64,000 bases of DNA, taken from NCBI GenBank assembly GCA_003416985.1, contig QVIN01000004.1, positions 124,001 to 188,000 on the forward strand, given 5' to 3'. The position numbers were made by a program, and so were the translations under genes. The DNA comes from Duganella sp. BJB480. GTDB taxonomy: Bacteria > Pseudomonadota > Gammaproteobacteria > Burkholderiales > Burkholderiaceae_D. Position 1 is the first letter of the stretch; each line of letters opens with the position of its first letter. Positions 45,413-58,403 of this stretch are shown piece by piece. Below the pieces are notes generated by a model, which searched no databases, was not told the origin of the DNA, and saw nothing but the letters and a program-made list of their open reading frames with translations.

Positions 45413-45952
45413 ATGACCGTATCGATGATGACGCCGCCCGCCACGCCGTGGTGGAAACAACGCTGGCCGTGGCTGCTGATGCTGGGCCCGGCCGTGGTGG
45501 TGGTGGCCGCCAGCTACACCGGCTGGCTGGCCTACTCGCGCCAGGACGCGCTGGTGGTGGGCGACTACTACAAGCAGGGCAAGGCCATCAACCAGGACTT
45601 GCGGCGCGACCGCCTGGCCGCGTCGATGGGCTTGTCGGTGGAGGTGGGCTACGACGCCACCCAGGGCGCGCTGACCGGCCAGCTGCGCCGCACCGCCAGC
45701 GACCAGGGCAAGACCGAGCGCCTGTTCGTGCACCTGTCGCACGCGACCTTGCCGGAAAAGGATATACAACTGGTGGTGCAGCCGGACGAGTTCGGCGCCT
45801 TCCAGATCAACCTGCCGATGCTGGAGCGCAGCCGCTGGGTGGTGCTGGTGGAGGGCGAGCGGCGCGACTGGCGCCTGGCCGGGACTTGGAGCTGGCCGGC
45901 GCAGCGCTCGGTGACCTTGCACGCCGACCTGCCGCAACCGGCGGACAATTAA
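45413..45952 (+). CDS. ccoH: FixH family protein (CcoH), cbb3 oxidase assembly
   Basis: 179 residues: a membrane helix at about 20-40 (WPWLLMLGPAVVVVAASYTG) and a periplasmic beta-sandwich. The helix-end motif DALVVGDYYKQGKAIN is the FixH/CcoH hallmark. The protein joins the assembling oxidase and may help the copper pathway with CcoI. AAGGGGA before the ATG supports the start at MTVSMM. It is the last gene of the operon; its stop is 3 bp from the stop of the convergent fnr, so no stand-alone terminator fits between the two. Confidence 0.92.
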   Translation: MTVSMMTPPATPWWKQRWPWLLMLGPAVVVVAASYTGWLAYSRQDALVVGDYYKQGKAINQDLRRDRLAASMGLSVEVGYDATQGALTGQLRRTASDQGKTERLFVHLSHATLPEKDIQLVVQPDEFGAFQINLPMLERSRWVVLVEGERRDWRLAGTWSWPAQRSVTLHADLPQPADN

Positions 45953-45955
45953 TTC

Positions 45956-46714
45956 TCAACTACAGGTCTGCGTGCCCGCCGTGATGGCCTTGAGCCGTAT
46001 CGGCTCGAGCAACTCGATTTCGCGGTTGCTCACGCGCAGCAGACCTTCCTTCTTGAACTTGGACAGCAGGCGGCTGATGCTCTCGATGGTCAGCCCCAGG
46101 TAGTTGCCGATCTCCTCGCGCGACATGCGCAGCTGGAACACATGCGGCGAATAGCCGCGCGCCTCGTAGCGCGACGACAGGTTGACCAGGAAGGCGGCGA
46201 ACCGCTGGGTCGCCTGCATATTCCCCAACAACAGCATCACGCTTTGCTCGCGGGTGATTTCCTGGCTCATCATGCGGTGGAAATGACGCAACAGTGTCGG
46301 CATGTCGGCCAGCAGTTGCTGCAGGCTGCCGAACGGGATCTCGCACACCTCGCTGTCCTCCAGCGCCACGCCGGTGCAATGGTGCTGGTCGGCGCTGATG
46401 GCGTCCATGCCCAGCAGCTCGCCGGCCATCTGGAAGCCGGTGATCTGCTCCACGCCCTCGCGGTTGACCTGGTAGGTCTTGAAATGGCCGAGCCGGATCG
46501 CATACAGGCTCTGGAAGGGATCGCCGATGCGGAACAGCGGGGCGCCGCGCGCCACCTTGCGGCGGCGGCCGATGATCTGGTCCAGCCGGTCCATATCGTT
46601 GTTGTCCAAACCCATCGGCAAACACAGCTGGTGCATGCTGCACGTGGCGCAACTGGCCTTGAGGGTGTCAAGGGTGGCGCTCGGCAGCACCAACTCGGGA
46701 AGTTCTCGTATCAT
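45956..46714 (-). CDS. fnr: FNR-type oxygen-sensing transcriptional regulator
   Basis: 252 residues of the CRP/FNR family. Cys22, Cys25, Cys31 and Cys113 match the four 4Fe-4S ligands of E. coli FNR (20, 23, 29, 122 pattern), so it should sense oxygen directly. The recognition helix reads GNYLGLTIESISRLLSKF, with the Glu and Ser-Arg that read TTGAT half-sites. Two perfect boxes for it stand before aer and ccoN in this window. Start chosen at MIRELPELV. It is convergent with ccoH and lies 46 bp after an ECF-type sigma gene; FNR synthesis at its own promoter is assumed, but none is obvious. Confidence 0.95.
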   Translation of the reverse strand: MIRELPELVLPSATLDTLKASCATCSMHQLCLPMGLDNNDMDRLDQIIGRRRKVARGAPLFRIGDPFQSLYAIRLGHFKTYQVNREGVEQITGFQMAGELLGMDAISADQHHCTGVALEDSEVCEIPFGSLQQLLADMPTLLRHFHRMMSQEITREQSVMLLLGNMQATQRFAAFLVNLSSRYEARGYSPHVFQLRMSREEIGNYLGLTIESISRLLSKFKKEGLLRVSNREIELLEPIRLKAITAGTQTCS

Positions 46715-46760
46715 GGCCCCAGTGTAGACCATTTGTCGCTAATCGGGGCTGATGCCGCAG

Positions 46761-47279
46761 TTAGCCGATCAGGTATTCGCGCGCCATGGTGCGCGCCCGG
46801 TGCAGCCGGCTCTTGACGGCGGCGCTGCTGTCGCCCACCTCGGCGGCGATCTCGGCGATGGACATTTCGGCGAAATCGCGCAACAACACCACCCGCAGGT
46901 AATCGGCCGGCAACGATTCCAGCGCGTTGACCAGTTCCAGCCGCAGGCCGGCCGTGTCCCGGCTGGCCAGCCACTGGTCGGCGCGCTCGTCGTCCCACGG
47001 ATCGTGGCCCAGCGCGGCGCGGCCGAGCCGGTGGCAGGCGCGCTTGACCACCTGGAACAGCCAGCCGGAAAACGCCGCCAGCGCGCGCACCGACGACAGC
47101 CGCCGCGACAGCACCAGCAAGGCTTCCTGCACCGCGTCGTCGACGTCGGCGACCAGGCAGTTGCGCTGGGCGTAGCGGCGGATGTCGGGCTGGCACAGCC
47201 GCAGCAGCTGCGCCAGCGCGGCCGGATCGCCACAGTGGGCGGCGTCCAGCACGGGCAGGTGTTGTGTTGCAAGACTCAT
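46761..47279 (-). CDS. RNA polymerase sigma factor, ECF type
   Basis: 172 residues with region 2 (about 20-85, containing VDDAVQEALLVLSRRLSSVR, the -10 binding helix) and region 4 (about 115-170, LPADYLRVVLLRDFAEMSIA and SSAAVKSRLHRAR, the -35 helix-turn-helix). No anti-sigma gene with a zinc finger follows; instead the start overlaps the stop of a small DUF2892 membrane protein gene by four bases. That partner could be the membrane restraint or a target. The start MSLATQHLPV is chosen for family length. The regulon is unknown. Confidence 0.9.
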   Translation of the reverse strand: MSLATQHLPVLDAAHCGDPAALAQLLRLCQPDIRRYAQRNCLVADVDDAVQEALLVLSRRLSSVRALAAFSGWLFQVVKRACHRLGRAALGHDPWDDERADQWLASRDTAGLRLELVNALESLPADYLRVVLLRDFAEMSIAEIAAEVGDSSAAVKSRLHRARTMAREYLIG

Positions 47280-47482
47280 GATTTCCTGTCGAGACGGCGG
47301 CCGACCAGCGCGCACATCGGGCAAAAGCCGAACAGCCCGGACGCCACGATCCCAGCCGCCGAGGCCGCCAGCACCAGCCCCCACACGCCGCCCAGCAGGG
47401 CGATGCCGGCCCAGGCCGCGATCGCGCCGGCCACCACGCGCAGCGCGCGTTCCCAGTTCGGTACGTTTTTCACATAAAACAT
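47276..47482 (-). CDS. DUF2892 (YgaP transmembrane-type) small membrane protein
   Basis: 68 residues with two hydrophobic helices (RVVAGAIAAWAGIALLG and LVLAASAAGIVASGLFG) and a C-terminal FCPMCALVGRR with a CxxC pair. The form NVPNWERALRVVAGA is typical of DUF2892. Function unknown; some relatives are fused to rhodanese domains and sulfur transfer. Two adjacent ATGs follow GGAG; the second has the better spacing. The stop overlaps the sigma gene start (ATGA), so the two proteins are probably made together. Confidence 0.85.
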   Translation of the reverse strand: MFYVKNVPNWERALRVVAGAIAAWAGIALLGGVWGLVLAASAAGIVASGLFGFCPMCALVGRRLDRKS

Positions 47483-47672
47483 CATGCACTCCTAATTGTC
47501 GCAGAGGAAGTCCCTCGGCAGCTAAGAGGCGCGGCGGCGCCGTTTGGATTCGCGGGATATCACAAAATATTTTAGATTTTTATCTTGCGCACGATTAAAT
47601 TGCGAGCTATAGTTCAACTCATCAAGTAGCACACTATTTGATAGCCAACTACTCAACCACAAGGACAACATC

Positions 47673-48419
47673 ATGAAACGCACTCTGATCGCTACCGCAC
47701 TGCTGGCCTCCGCACTGGGCGCCCAAGCCGCCACCCCTGCCGCCGACACCACCGTCGTGCTGGTCCACGGCGCCTTCGCCGACGGTTCCAGCTGGAACCA
47801 GGTGATTCCGCTGCTGCGCGCCAAGGGCTACAAGGTCGTGGCCGTGCAAAATCCGCTGAGCTCGCTGGCCGACGACGTCGCCGCCACCCAGCGCGTGATC
47901 GATGCGCAGAGCGGCAAGGTGGTGTTGGTGGGCCACTCGTGGGGCGGCACCGTGATCACCCAGGCCGGCACCAGCGACAAGGTGAAGGCGCTGGTCTACG
48001 TGGCCGCGTTCGCACCGTCCGAGGGCGAGGCCACCGCCGACCTGGGCAAGGACTACGCCGTGCCGCCCGGCATCGCCACGCTGCAGGCCGACGCCGGCGG
48101 CTACCTGTGGCTGCCTGCCGACTCGGTCGCCAAAAACTTCGCGCCGGACGTGCCGCCGGCCACCGCCGCCCTGATCGCCGCCACCCAGGGCCCGATCAGC
48201 GTCAAGGCCTTCGCCGACACCACCAGCGTGGCCGCGTGGAAGACCAAGCCCAACTACTACATCGCCGCCGCCGACGACCGCATGATCGCGCCGGCGCTGC
48301 AGCAGGCCTTCGCCAAGAAGATCAACGCCACCACCGTCACGCTGAAAACCAGCCACGTGCCGATGGTGTCGCAGCCGGCCAGGGTGGCCGAGGTGATCAT
48401 CGCCGCCGCCCAGCGTTAA
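47673..48419 (+). CDS. Exported alpha/beta-fold hydrolase
   Basis: 248 residues with a signal peptide cleaved near residue 20 (ALGAQA) and a single alpha/beta hydrolase domain. VLVHGAFADGSSWNQV gives the oxyanion region, GHSWGG the nucleophile Ser89, and AADDRM and SHVPM the acid and His of the triad. Close relatives are annotated as esterases; the substrate is unknown. AAGGAC supports the ATG. The 190 bp before it (47483-47672) are AT-rich and should hold the promoter. A strong inverted repeat follows the stop. Confidence 0.9.
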   Translation: MKRTLIATALLASALGAQAATPAADTTVVLVHGAFADGSSWNQVIPLLRAKGYKVVAVQNPLSSLADDVAATQRVIDAQSGKVVLVGHSWGGTVITQAGTSDKVKALVYVAAFAPSEGEATADLGKDYAVPPGIATLQADAGGYLWLPADSVAKNFAPDVPPATAALIAATQGPISVKAFADTTSVAAWKTKPNYYIAAADDRMIAPALQQAFAKKINATTVTLKTSHVPMVSQPARVAEVIIAAAQR

Positions 48420-48434
48420 TCCTATTGCCAAGGC

Positions 48435-48489
48435 GGGGCTTTGATAGGAGAATTTGCTGTCAGTTTTGCATTCTTCCTATCGCAGCCCC
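48435..48489. repeat. 55-bp inverted repeat between hydrolase and hybrid kinase genes
   Basis: Outer arms GGGGCT (48435-48440) and AGCCCC (48484-48489), then GATAGGA (48443-48449) and TCCTATC (48475-48481), and a looser inner part around loop TGTCAGTTTT. No T run follows, so it is at best a weak terminator. It may be a stable RNA hairpin in the kinase leader. Confidence 0.65.
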
Positions 48490-48510
48490 GACCCCGCCCA
48501 CAAGGACGAA

Positions 48511-52005
<3,495 letters not shown>

Positions 52006-52034
52006 CCCCCATTTTCATATAGCGGAACGCTATT

Positions 52035-52053
52035 GATAATAATTCGCATTTAC
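52035..52053 (+). promoter_or_regulatory. Candidate Fur box upstream of the siderophore receptor
   Basis: A 19-bp sequence starting GATAAT and ending CATTTAC matches the Fur consensus at 13 of 19 positions. It lies 95-115 bp before the receptor ATG in an AT-rich gap. Iron repression is expected for the downstream genes. Confidence 0.55.
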
Positions 52054-52148
52054 ATAAGTTAACTTCATTGTTACAATTCTCCGTCACGATCCGGCAGCCA
52101 GACGCGCGCAGCGCAGCCCGCCGCTTACATTCTCGGAGAAAGTTGCAA

Positions 52149-54518
52149 ATGATTAAGAGTCGCAAACACGCGCAGTCGCGCTTCAACCAACAGATGAGCG
52201 CGGCGTTGGCCGTGATGCTGCTGCCGGTGGCCGCCCACGCGGCCGACACCGGCGCCGACCCGGTCATCGTGGCCGGCAGCAACCAGACGCTGCAGGAAGT
52301 CAAGGTCCGCGGCGAAGCCATCAACGACTTCAAGGCCGAGAAGGCCTCGTCCGCCAAGTACACCGAGAAGCTGGTCGACACCGCCCAGACGCTGACCGTC
52401 ATCAAGAAGGAACTGATCGAGCAGCAGGGCGCCGTCACGCTGACCGAGGCGCTGCGCAACACCCCCGGCGTGGGCGCCTTCTTCCTGGGCGAGAACGGCA
52501 GCACCAACACCGGCGACGCCGTCTACATGCGCGGCTTCGACGCCTCCGGCAGCATCTACGTGGACGGCGTGCGCGACGTCGGCTCGATCTCGCGCGACAC
52601 CTTCAACATCGAACAGATCGACGTGCTCAAGGGCCCGGCCGGCACCGACAACGGCCGCAGCTCGCCCACCGGCTCGATCAACCTGGTCAGCAAGAAGCCG
52701 CTGATGGAGGACGCCTACCAGGGCGCCGTCACCGCCGGCAGCGGCCGGCAAAAGCGCGTCACCGCCGACCTGAACAAGATCATCAACGCCGACACCGGCA
52801 CCGCCTTCCGCCTCAACCTGCTCGACCAGGACAGCGGCAACCCGGCGCGCGACGTGGTCAAGAACAAGCGCTGGGCCATCGCGCCGTCGGTCGCCTTCGG
52901 CCTGAACGGCCCGACCCGGGTCTACCTGAACTACCTGCACGTCGACCAGGACAACATCCCCGACGGCGGCGTGCTGACCATCGGCCTGCCGGGCTGGACC
53001 CCGCCGGCGCCGGTGGTGCTGAAGGCGGCCACCGCCACCACGCCGGCCGTGCTGGGCCCGAGCTTCGCCTTCATGGCGGGCGCCGCGGCGGTCGATCCGA
53101 AGAACTTCTACGGCTCGGTGCTGGACTTCGACCGCGTCAAGGCCGACATGCTGACCGTGCGCGTCGAACACGACTTCGCCGGCGGCGCCAGGCTGCAAAG
53201 CACCACCCGCTACGGCCGCACCAAGCAGGACTACCTGCTGACCTCCTTCATGTCGACCGGCGCCAACCTGCGCAACGTCGTGGCCGGTTCGAATCCGGAC
53301 AGCTGGATGATCGCGCGCACCAACCTGACCTACAAGGACCAGCTCAACGAGATCGTCACCAACCAGACCACCGTCACCGCCGACTTCGACGGCGGCGCGC
53401 TCAAGCACACCGTGGTGGCCGGCCTGGAACTGGTCAACGAGAAGCAGACCAACTACACCAACGTCAACGCGCCGGGCGCGACCGGCCTGCCGCTGGTGAG
53501 CATCTACCATCCGGACAGCAGCCAGCCGGTGACGCCGGCCCAGGTCAGCCTGGTGCGCAACGGCGCGCGCGGCGACGGCACCACCACCACCGAGAGCGTG
53601 TACGTGTTCGACACCGCCAAGCTGGGCGACAAGTGGATCTTCAACGCCGGCGTGCGTCTGGACCACTACAACACCACCTACAACGGCGTGACCGTGCAGG
53701 CGGCGGCCACGCCGCAGACCATCCCGGTCGGCACGCTGCTGGCGAACTCGCTGACGGCCTCGGACAACCTGCTCAACGGCAAACTGTCGGCGCTGTACAA
53801 GCCGACCGCCGACAGCAGCGTCTACGCCCTGGTGGCGACGTCGAAAGCGCCGCCCGGCGGCACCAACTTCACGCTGAGCTCGGCCGCCAACAGCTCGGCC
53901 AACCCGAACTACGATCCGCAAATCACCACCAACTACGAGCTGGGCACCAAGTGGGACCTGCTCAAGCAGAAGCTGTCGCTGTCGGCCACGGCCTACCGCA
54001 CCGACGTGCGCAACGAGATCGAAGCCGACCCGAACAACGCCGCCAACTTCTACCAGACCGGCAAGAAGCGCGTGCAGGGCATCGAGCTGGGCGTGACCGG
54101 CGAGATCCTGCGCAACTGGCTGGTCAGCGCCGGCTACACCCGCATGTCGACCCAGGTGGTGTCGGGCAAGGTGGTGACCGCCGCCGGCGACAACCTGCTG
54201 AGCTACACGCCCAAGCAGGCGTTCACGCTGTGGACCTCGTACACGCTGCCGATGGGCCTGCAGCTCGGCGGCGGTGCCCGCTTCAGCGACAAGCTGGCGC
54301 GCGGCACCGACGGCGCGGTCGGCACCCCGGCCTATGCCGATTCGTACTGGGTGTACGACGCCATGGCCTCGTACCCGATCAACAAGCACGTCGACCTGCG
54401 CCTGAACGTCTACAACCTGGCCGATAAGCAGTACGTGCAGGCGATCAACAAGTCGGGCTACCGCTACACGCCGGGCGCGCCGCGCTCGGCCAGCCTGACC
54501 GCCAACTTCAAGTTCTAA
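52149..54518 (+). CDS. fiu: TonB-dependent catecholate siderophore receptor, Fiu-like
   Basis: 789 residues. Signal peptide ending near residue 31 (VAAHAA), TonB-box-like LQEVKVRG at about 47-54, plug domain at about 65-190 (EALRNTPGVGAFFLGENG, YMRGFDASGSIYVDGVRD, VLKGPAGTDNGRSSPTGSIN) and a barrel ending in Phe (NFKF). The plug has the siderophore-receptor style, unlike the two sugar-type receptors in the window. The gene lies in front of piuC/ybiX as E. coli fiu does, so uptake of ferric catechols or their breakdown products is likely. A Fur-box candidate and a strong terminator frame the gene. Confidence 0.9.
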   Translation: MIKSRKHAQSRFNQQMSAALAVMLLPVAAHAADTGADPVIVAGSNQTLQEVKVRGEAINDFKAEKASSAKYTEKLVDTAQTLTVIKKELIEQQGAVTLTEALRNTPGVGAFFLGENGSTNTGDAVYMRGFDASGSIYVDGVRDVGSISRDTFNIEQIDVLKGPAGTDNGRSSPTGSINLVSKKPLMEDAYQGAVTAGSGRQKRVTADLNKIINADTGTAFRLNLLDQDSGNPARDVVKNKRWAIAPSVAFGLNGPTRVYLNYLHVDQDNIPDGGVLTIGLPGWTPPAPVVLKAATATTPAVLGPSFAFMAGAAAVDPKNFYGSVLDFDRVKADMLTVRVEHDFAGGARLQSTTRYGRTKQDYLLTSFMSTGANLRNVVAGSNPDSWMIARTNLTYKDQLNEIVTNQTTVTADFDGGALKHTVVAGLELVNEKQTNYTNVNAPGATGLPLVSIYHPDSSQPVTPAQVSLVRNGARGDGTTTTESVYVFDTAKLGDKWIFNAGVRLDHYNTTYNGVTVQAAATPQTIPVGTLLANSLTASDNLLNGKLSALYKPTADSSVYALVATSKAPPGGTNFTLSSAANSSANPNYDPQITTNYELGTKWDLLKQKLSLSATAYRTDVRNEIEADPNNAANFYQTGKKRVQGIELGVTGEILRNWLVSAGYTRMSTQVVSGKVVTAAGDNLLSYTPKQAFTLWTSYTLPMGLQLGGGARFSDKLARGTDGAVGTPAYADSYWVYDAMASYPINKHVDLRLNVYNLADKQYVQAINKSGYRYTPGAPRSASLTANFKF

Positions 54519-54538
54519 GCGCCAGCCATGCTGTGACG

Positions 54539-54588
54539 GTTCGTCTGAAAAGACGAACGCCCCGCCCACACCGGCGGGGCTTTTTTTT
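54539..54588 (+). terminator. Tandem hairpins with Rho-independent terminator after the siderophore receptor
   Basis: First a perfect GTTCGTCT-GAAA-AGACGAAC hairpin (54539-54558), then GCCCCGCC/GGCGGGGC (54559-54580) followed by eight Ts. piuC starts 17 bp later, so some read-through or a second promoter must feed it. Confidence 0.9.
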
Positions 54589-54605
54589 ATTCAAGGAGAG
54601 TTACG

Positions 54606-55286
54606 ATGATGCTGCACATCCCCGGCGTACTGAGCCGCGAACAAGTGGCCGCCATGCGGCGCCGGCTGGACCAGAGCGACTGGGTCGACGGCCGCACCAC
54701 GGTCGGCGCCCAGGGCGCGCAGGTCAAGCAGAACCGGCAGCTGGCCGAGGGCTCGCCGCTGGCGCAGGAGCTGGGCGCGGAAGTGCTGGCGGCCTTGGCG
54801 GCCAGTCCGCTGTTCTTCGCCGCCGCGCTGCCGCTGCGCACCTGCCCGCCGCTGTTCAACAGCTACGCCGGCGGCGAGCACTACGGCTCCCACGTCGACG
54901 GCGCGCTGCGGCGCGTGGCGGCCAGCGGGCAATGGCTGCGCACCGACGTGTCGTCGACCTTGTTCCTCAGCGATCCCGACGACTACGACGGCGGCGAGCT
55001 GATCGTCACCGACGCCTACGGCGAGCACGAGGTCAAGCTGCCGGCCGGCGACCTGATCGTCTATCCGTCGACCAGCATCCACCGGGTGCAGCCGGTCACG
55101 CGCGGGGCGCGGGTCTGTTCCTTCTTCTGGACCCAGAGCATGGTGCGCGACGACATGCGCCGCTGCATGCTGCTCGAGCTGGACCAGAACATCCAGAGCC
55201 TGCGCGCGCGCCTGGGCGACTGCGAGGAACTGGTCAACCTGACCGGCCACTACCACAACCTGCTGCGGCAGTGGAGCGAGGTCTAG
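54606..55286 (+). CDS. piuC: Fe(II)/2-oxoglutarate-dependent dioxygenase, PiuC/YbiX family
   Basis: 226 residues, PKHD-type hydroxylase. Iron ligands H96 and D98 in YGSHVDGA and H159 in [10 protein letters not shown]; Arg169 binds 2-oxoglutarate. The conserved middle [20 protein letters not shown] is standard. The family is made under iron limitation next to siderophore receptors and is thought to act in iron acquisition, although the substrate is unknown. AAGGAGAG precedes a pair of ATGs. It is separated from the receptor by a terminator, and its stop overlaps the convergent TMEM175-like gene. Confidence 0.94.
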   Translation: MMLHIPGVLSREQVAAMRRRLDQSDWVDGRTTVGAQGAQVKQNRQLAEGSPLAQELGAEVLAALAASPLFFAAALPLRTCPPLFNSYAGGEHYGSHVDGALRRVAASGQWLRTDVSSTLFLSDPDDYDGGELIVTDAYGEHEVKLPAGDLIVYPSTSIHRVQPVTRGARVCSFFWTQSMVRDDMRRCMLLELDQNIQSLRARLGDCEELVNLTGHYHNLLRQWSEV

Positions 55287-55918
55287 GCCAAGCTCATGCG
55301 GCGCTCGACGTGCGCGCCCAGCGGGCGCAGGACGGCCATCAGCGCGAACACATAGTTGGCCTTGCCCGGAACGACATGGCTGATGAGCAGCGCCAGCGCC
55401 GCGATCAGCATCACGCCGCAGCCGCGCACCAGGGTGGCGCGGTAGGTGCCCGCCGACATCGGATGGGCGCACAGGCCGGGGTGGCGGTGGATGTGACGCG
55501 CCACCAGCAGCGTGGACACGCTCAGCCAGATCATCACGCCGGAATAGATCGCCTGCCCCGTGCTGGAGACGAACTGGCTGTTGACGGCCGACGCGAACGG
55601 CAGCAGCGAGGCGCCGGACAGGCTGAGGATGGTCAGCCACAACAGGCGCGCATCGGCGTGCCGCACGTAGCTGTACAGGCGGTGGTTGGCGATCCAGAAG
55701 ATGGCCAGCACGAAAAAGCTGATCAGCCACGAGATCAGGTTGGGCACCAGCGCCGCCAGCGCCTCGCGCAGCGCGGCCTCGCTGGCCAGGTGCGCGTGCT
55801 CGGGCAGGCGCAGGTCGATCACCAGCAAGGTCATGGCGACGGCGAAGATGCCATCCACCAGGGCTTCGATACGGTGCTTGCTCAGCTGCGGCTGGCCATC
55901 CTGGCTCAGGTCGGTCAT
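55283..55918 (-). CDS. TMEM175-like (DUF1211) membrane protein, putative potassium channel
   Basis: 211 residues with about six membrane helices. The first helix bears the TMEM175 signature as [20 protein letters not shown], equivalent to the RxxxFSDG pore-forming motif of lysosomal TMEM175; the usual Phe-Ser before Asp-Gly is Leu-Val here, so ion selectivity may differ. Bacterial members act as tetrameric potassium-leak channels. Start chosen at MTDLSQDG with AGGATC upstream. It is convergent with piuC (stop codons overlap) and is followed upstream by an NTF2-like gene on the same strand 63 bp away. Confidence 0.82.
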   Translation of the reverse strand: MTDLSQDGQPQLSKHRIEALVDGIFAVAMTLLVIDLRLPEHAHLASEAALREALAALVPNLISWLISFFVLAIFWIANHRLYSYVRHADARLLWLTILSLSGASLLPFASAVNSQFVSSTGQAIYSGVMIWLSVSTLLVARHIHRHPGLCAHPMSAGTYRATLVRGCGVMLIAALALLISHVVPGKANYVFALMAVLRPLGAHVERRMSLA

Positions 55919-55981
55919 CGGGGATCCTGTTGTGAATGAGACAGCCGCCATTCTTGCCGCACGCTGCGGAAATTGCAACAT

Positions 55982-56371
55982 TCAGCGCGCGACCAGGCGG
56001 GTCGCGTGGTAGCGGTCGATGCGCCAGGCGCCGCCCTCGCGCCTGAGGACCGCCGTCTCCAGGAAACCGTAGGGGGTTTGCGCGCCGTCGGTGGCGATCC
56101 ACACCGCATCGTTGCGCGCCGTGGTCCAGGCCACGTCGCCCTGCACCCGGGTGCGGAAATCGTGCAGGCTGGCCCGCTGCCGGCCCAGCGCGGCGCTGCC
56201 CGTCAGCAGCGCCAACAAGGCGGCCCGCTCCAGGATGCGGTCCTGCTCGATCATGACGAACTCCGCCGTCAGGCCGGCCTCGAGCGCGCCCCAGTCGTGC
56301 TGCTCCAGCGCGCGGTGCCAGTCGATTAAGGCCGCCTCGGCGGCAAGGGTGTCGGACTGCGTGGCTTGCAT
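55982..56371 (-). CDS. NTF2-like protein (DUF4440 type)
   Basis: 129 residues with a single cone-shaped NTF2-like fold: LIDWHRALEQHDWGALEAGL at the N-terminus, FVMIEQDRILERAALLALL in the middle and GAWRIDRYHATRLV at the end. Members range from ketosteroid-isomerase-like enzymes to binding proteins; no catalytic set can be asserted. GAGAGGAG before the ATG is strong and sets the start. The frame is open upstream but without homology. No link to the neighbouring sugar transporter is evident. Confidence 0.82.
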   Translation of the reverse strand: MQATQSDTLAAEAALIDWHRALEQHDWGALEAGLTAEFVMIEQDRILERAALLALLTGSAALGRQRASLHDFRTRVQGDVAWTTARNDAVWIATDGAQTPYGFLETAVLRREGGAWRIDRYHATRLVAR

Positions 56372-56457
56372 GGACGCTCCTCTCTGTATAGGGCCCTGCC
56401 TGGCCCCGATGCCGAAAAGCTTAGCATGCGGCGCCCACCAGCGGTGCGCCGGCCTGC

Positions 56458-57567
<1,110 letters not shown>

Positions 57568-57578
57568 GGGGTTCCGTT

Positions 57579-58403
57579 TTACTTGATGCCGCTGGACTGG
57601 TCGTTGATGTTCAGGAAGTGCCGGTTGAGCACGATGTACATGATCAGGATGGGCAGGATGGAGATCACCGAGCCGGCCATGATCAGGTTCCACGACGACG
57701 CCTTGGCGTACTGCTTGGCCACCGCGTTCAAGCCCTGCGTCAGCAGGTACCGGTCGACGCTGGAGATGAACAGCAGCGGCTTCATGAACTCGTTCCAGAT
57801 GCCCATGAAGACGAAGATGGCCTGGGTCGCCAGCGCCGGCTTGGCCATCGGCAGCACGATGCGGAAGAAGCGGTGGAACGGCCCCGAGCCGTCCAGCGTC
57901 GCCGCCTCCTCGATCTCGACCGGGAAATTGATGAAGAACTGGCGCATCATGAAGATGTAGGCGATCGACACGGCCGAGGTCAGGATCACCGACAGATGCG
58001 TGTCCACCAGGCCCATGCGCGCGACGATCATATAGGCCGGGATCATGGTCACCTGGCTGGGCACCATCACCAGCAGCATCAGCGTCTGGAACAGCAGGCC
58101 GCGGCCGCGGAAGCGCATGCGCGCCAGCGCGTAGCCGGCCATGGTGTTGAACAGCACGTTGAGCACGGTGACCGCCAGCGCCACCGTGAACGAGTTCCAC
58201 AGCCACTGGTAGAACGGCCCGTGCAGGATGGCCTCGTAGGCCGCCAGCGTCGGCGCCTGCGGCCAGACCTGCTCGGCGCCGGCGATCTCGCGGGTGCTCT
58301 TGAGCGAGGTCAGCACGGCCCAGGCGAACGGCGCCAGCGTCAGCAGGCTGTAGCCGGCCAGCACCGCGTACAGCGCGCCGGCGGAATAGGAACGGCGGCT
58401 CAT
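57579..58403 (-). CDS. Carbohydrate ABC transporter permease, MalG type
   Basis: 274 residues with six membrane helices. The ATPase-coupling EAA loop reads EEAATLDGSGPFHRFFRIVL, with the conserved Gly, and is followed by PMAKPALATQ. The C-terminus ends in NINDQSSGIK, matching the typical carbohydrate permease tail QGxxxGAVK in position. It forms the inner-membrane channel with the MalF-type partner. Start at 58403 overlaps the partner stop as ATGA. Eleven bases separate it from the ATPase gene. Confidence 0.94.
   Translation of the reverse strand: MSRRSYSAGALYAVLAGYSLLTLAPFAWAVLTSLKSTREIAGAEQVWPQAPTLAAYEAILHGPFYQWLWNSFTVALAVTVLNVLFNTMAGYALARMRFRGRGLLFQTLMLLVMVPSQVTMIPAYMIVARMGLVDTHLSVILTSAVSIAYIFMMRQFFINFPVEIEEAATLDGSGPFHRFFRIVLPMAKPALATQAIFVFMGIWNEFMKPLLFISSVDRYLLTQGLNAVAKQYAKASSWNLIMAGSVISILPILIMYIVLNRHFLNINDQSSGIK

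Noticed and set aside
47580..47660. Outward-facing ATCAA...TTGAT arms before the alpha/beta hydrolase, considered as an FNR box
   Set aside because: The half-sites are in the wrong order and 12 bp apart, so FNR would not be expected to bind.
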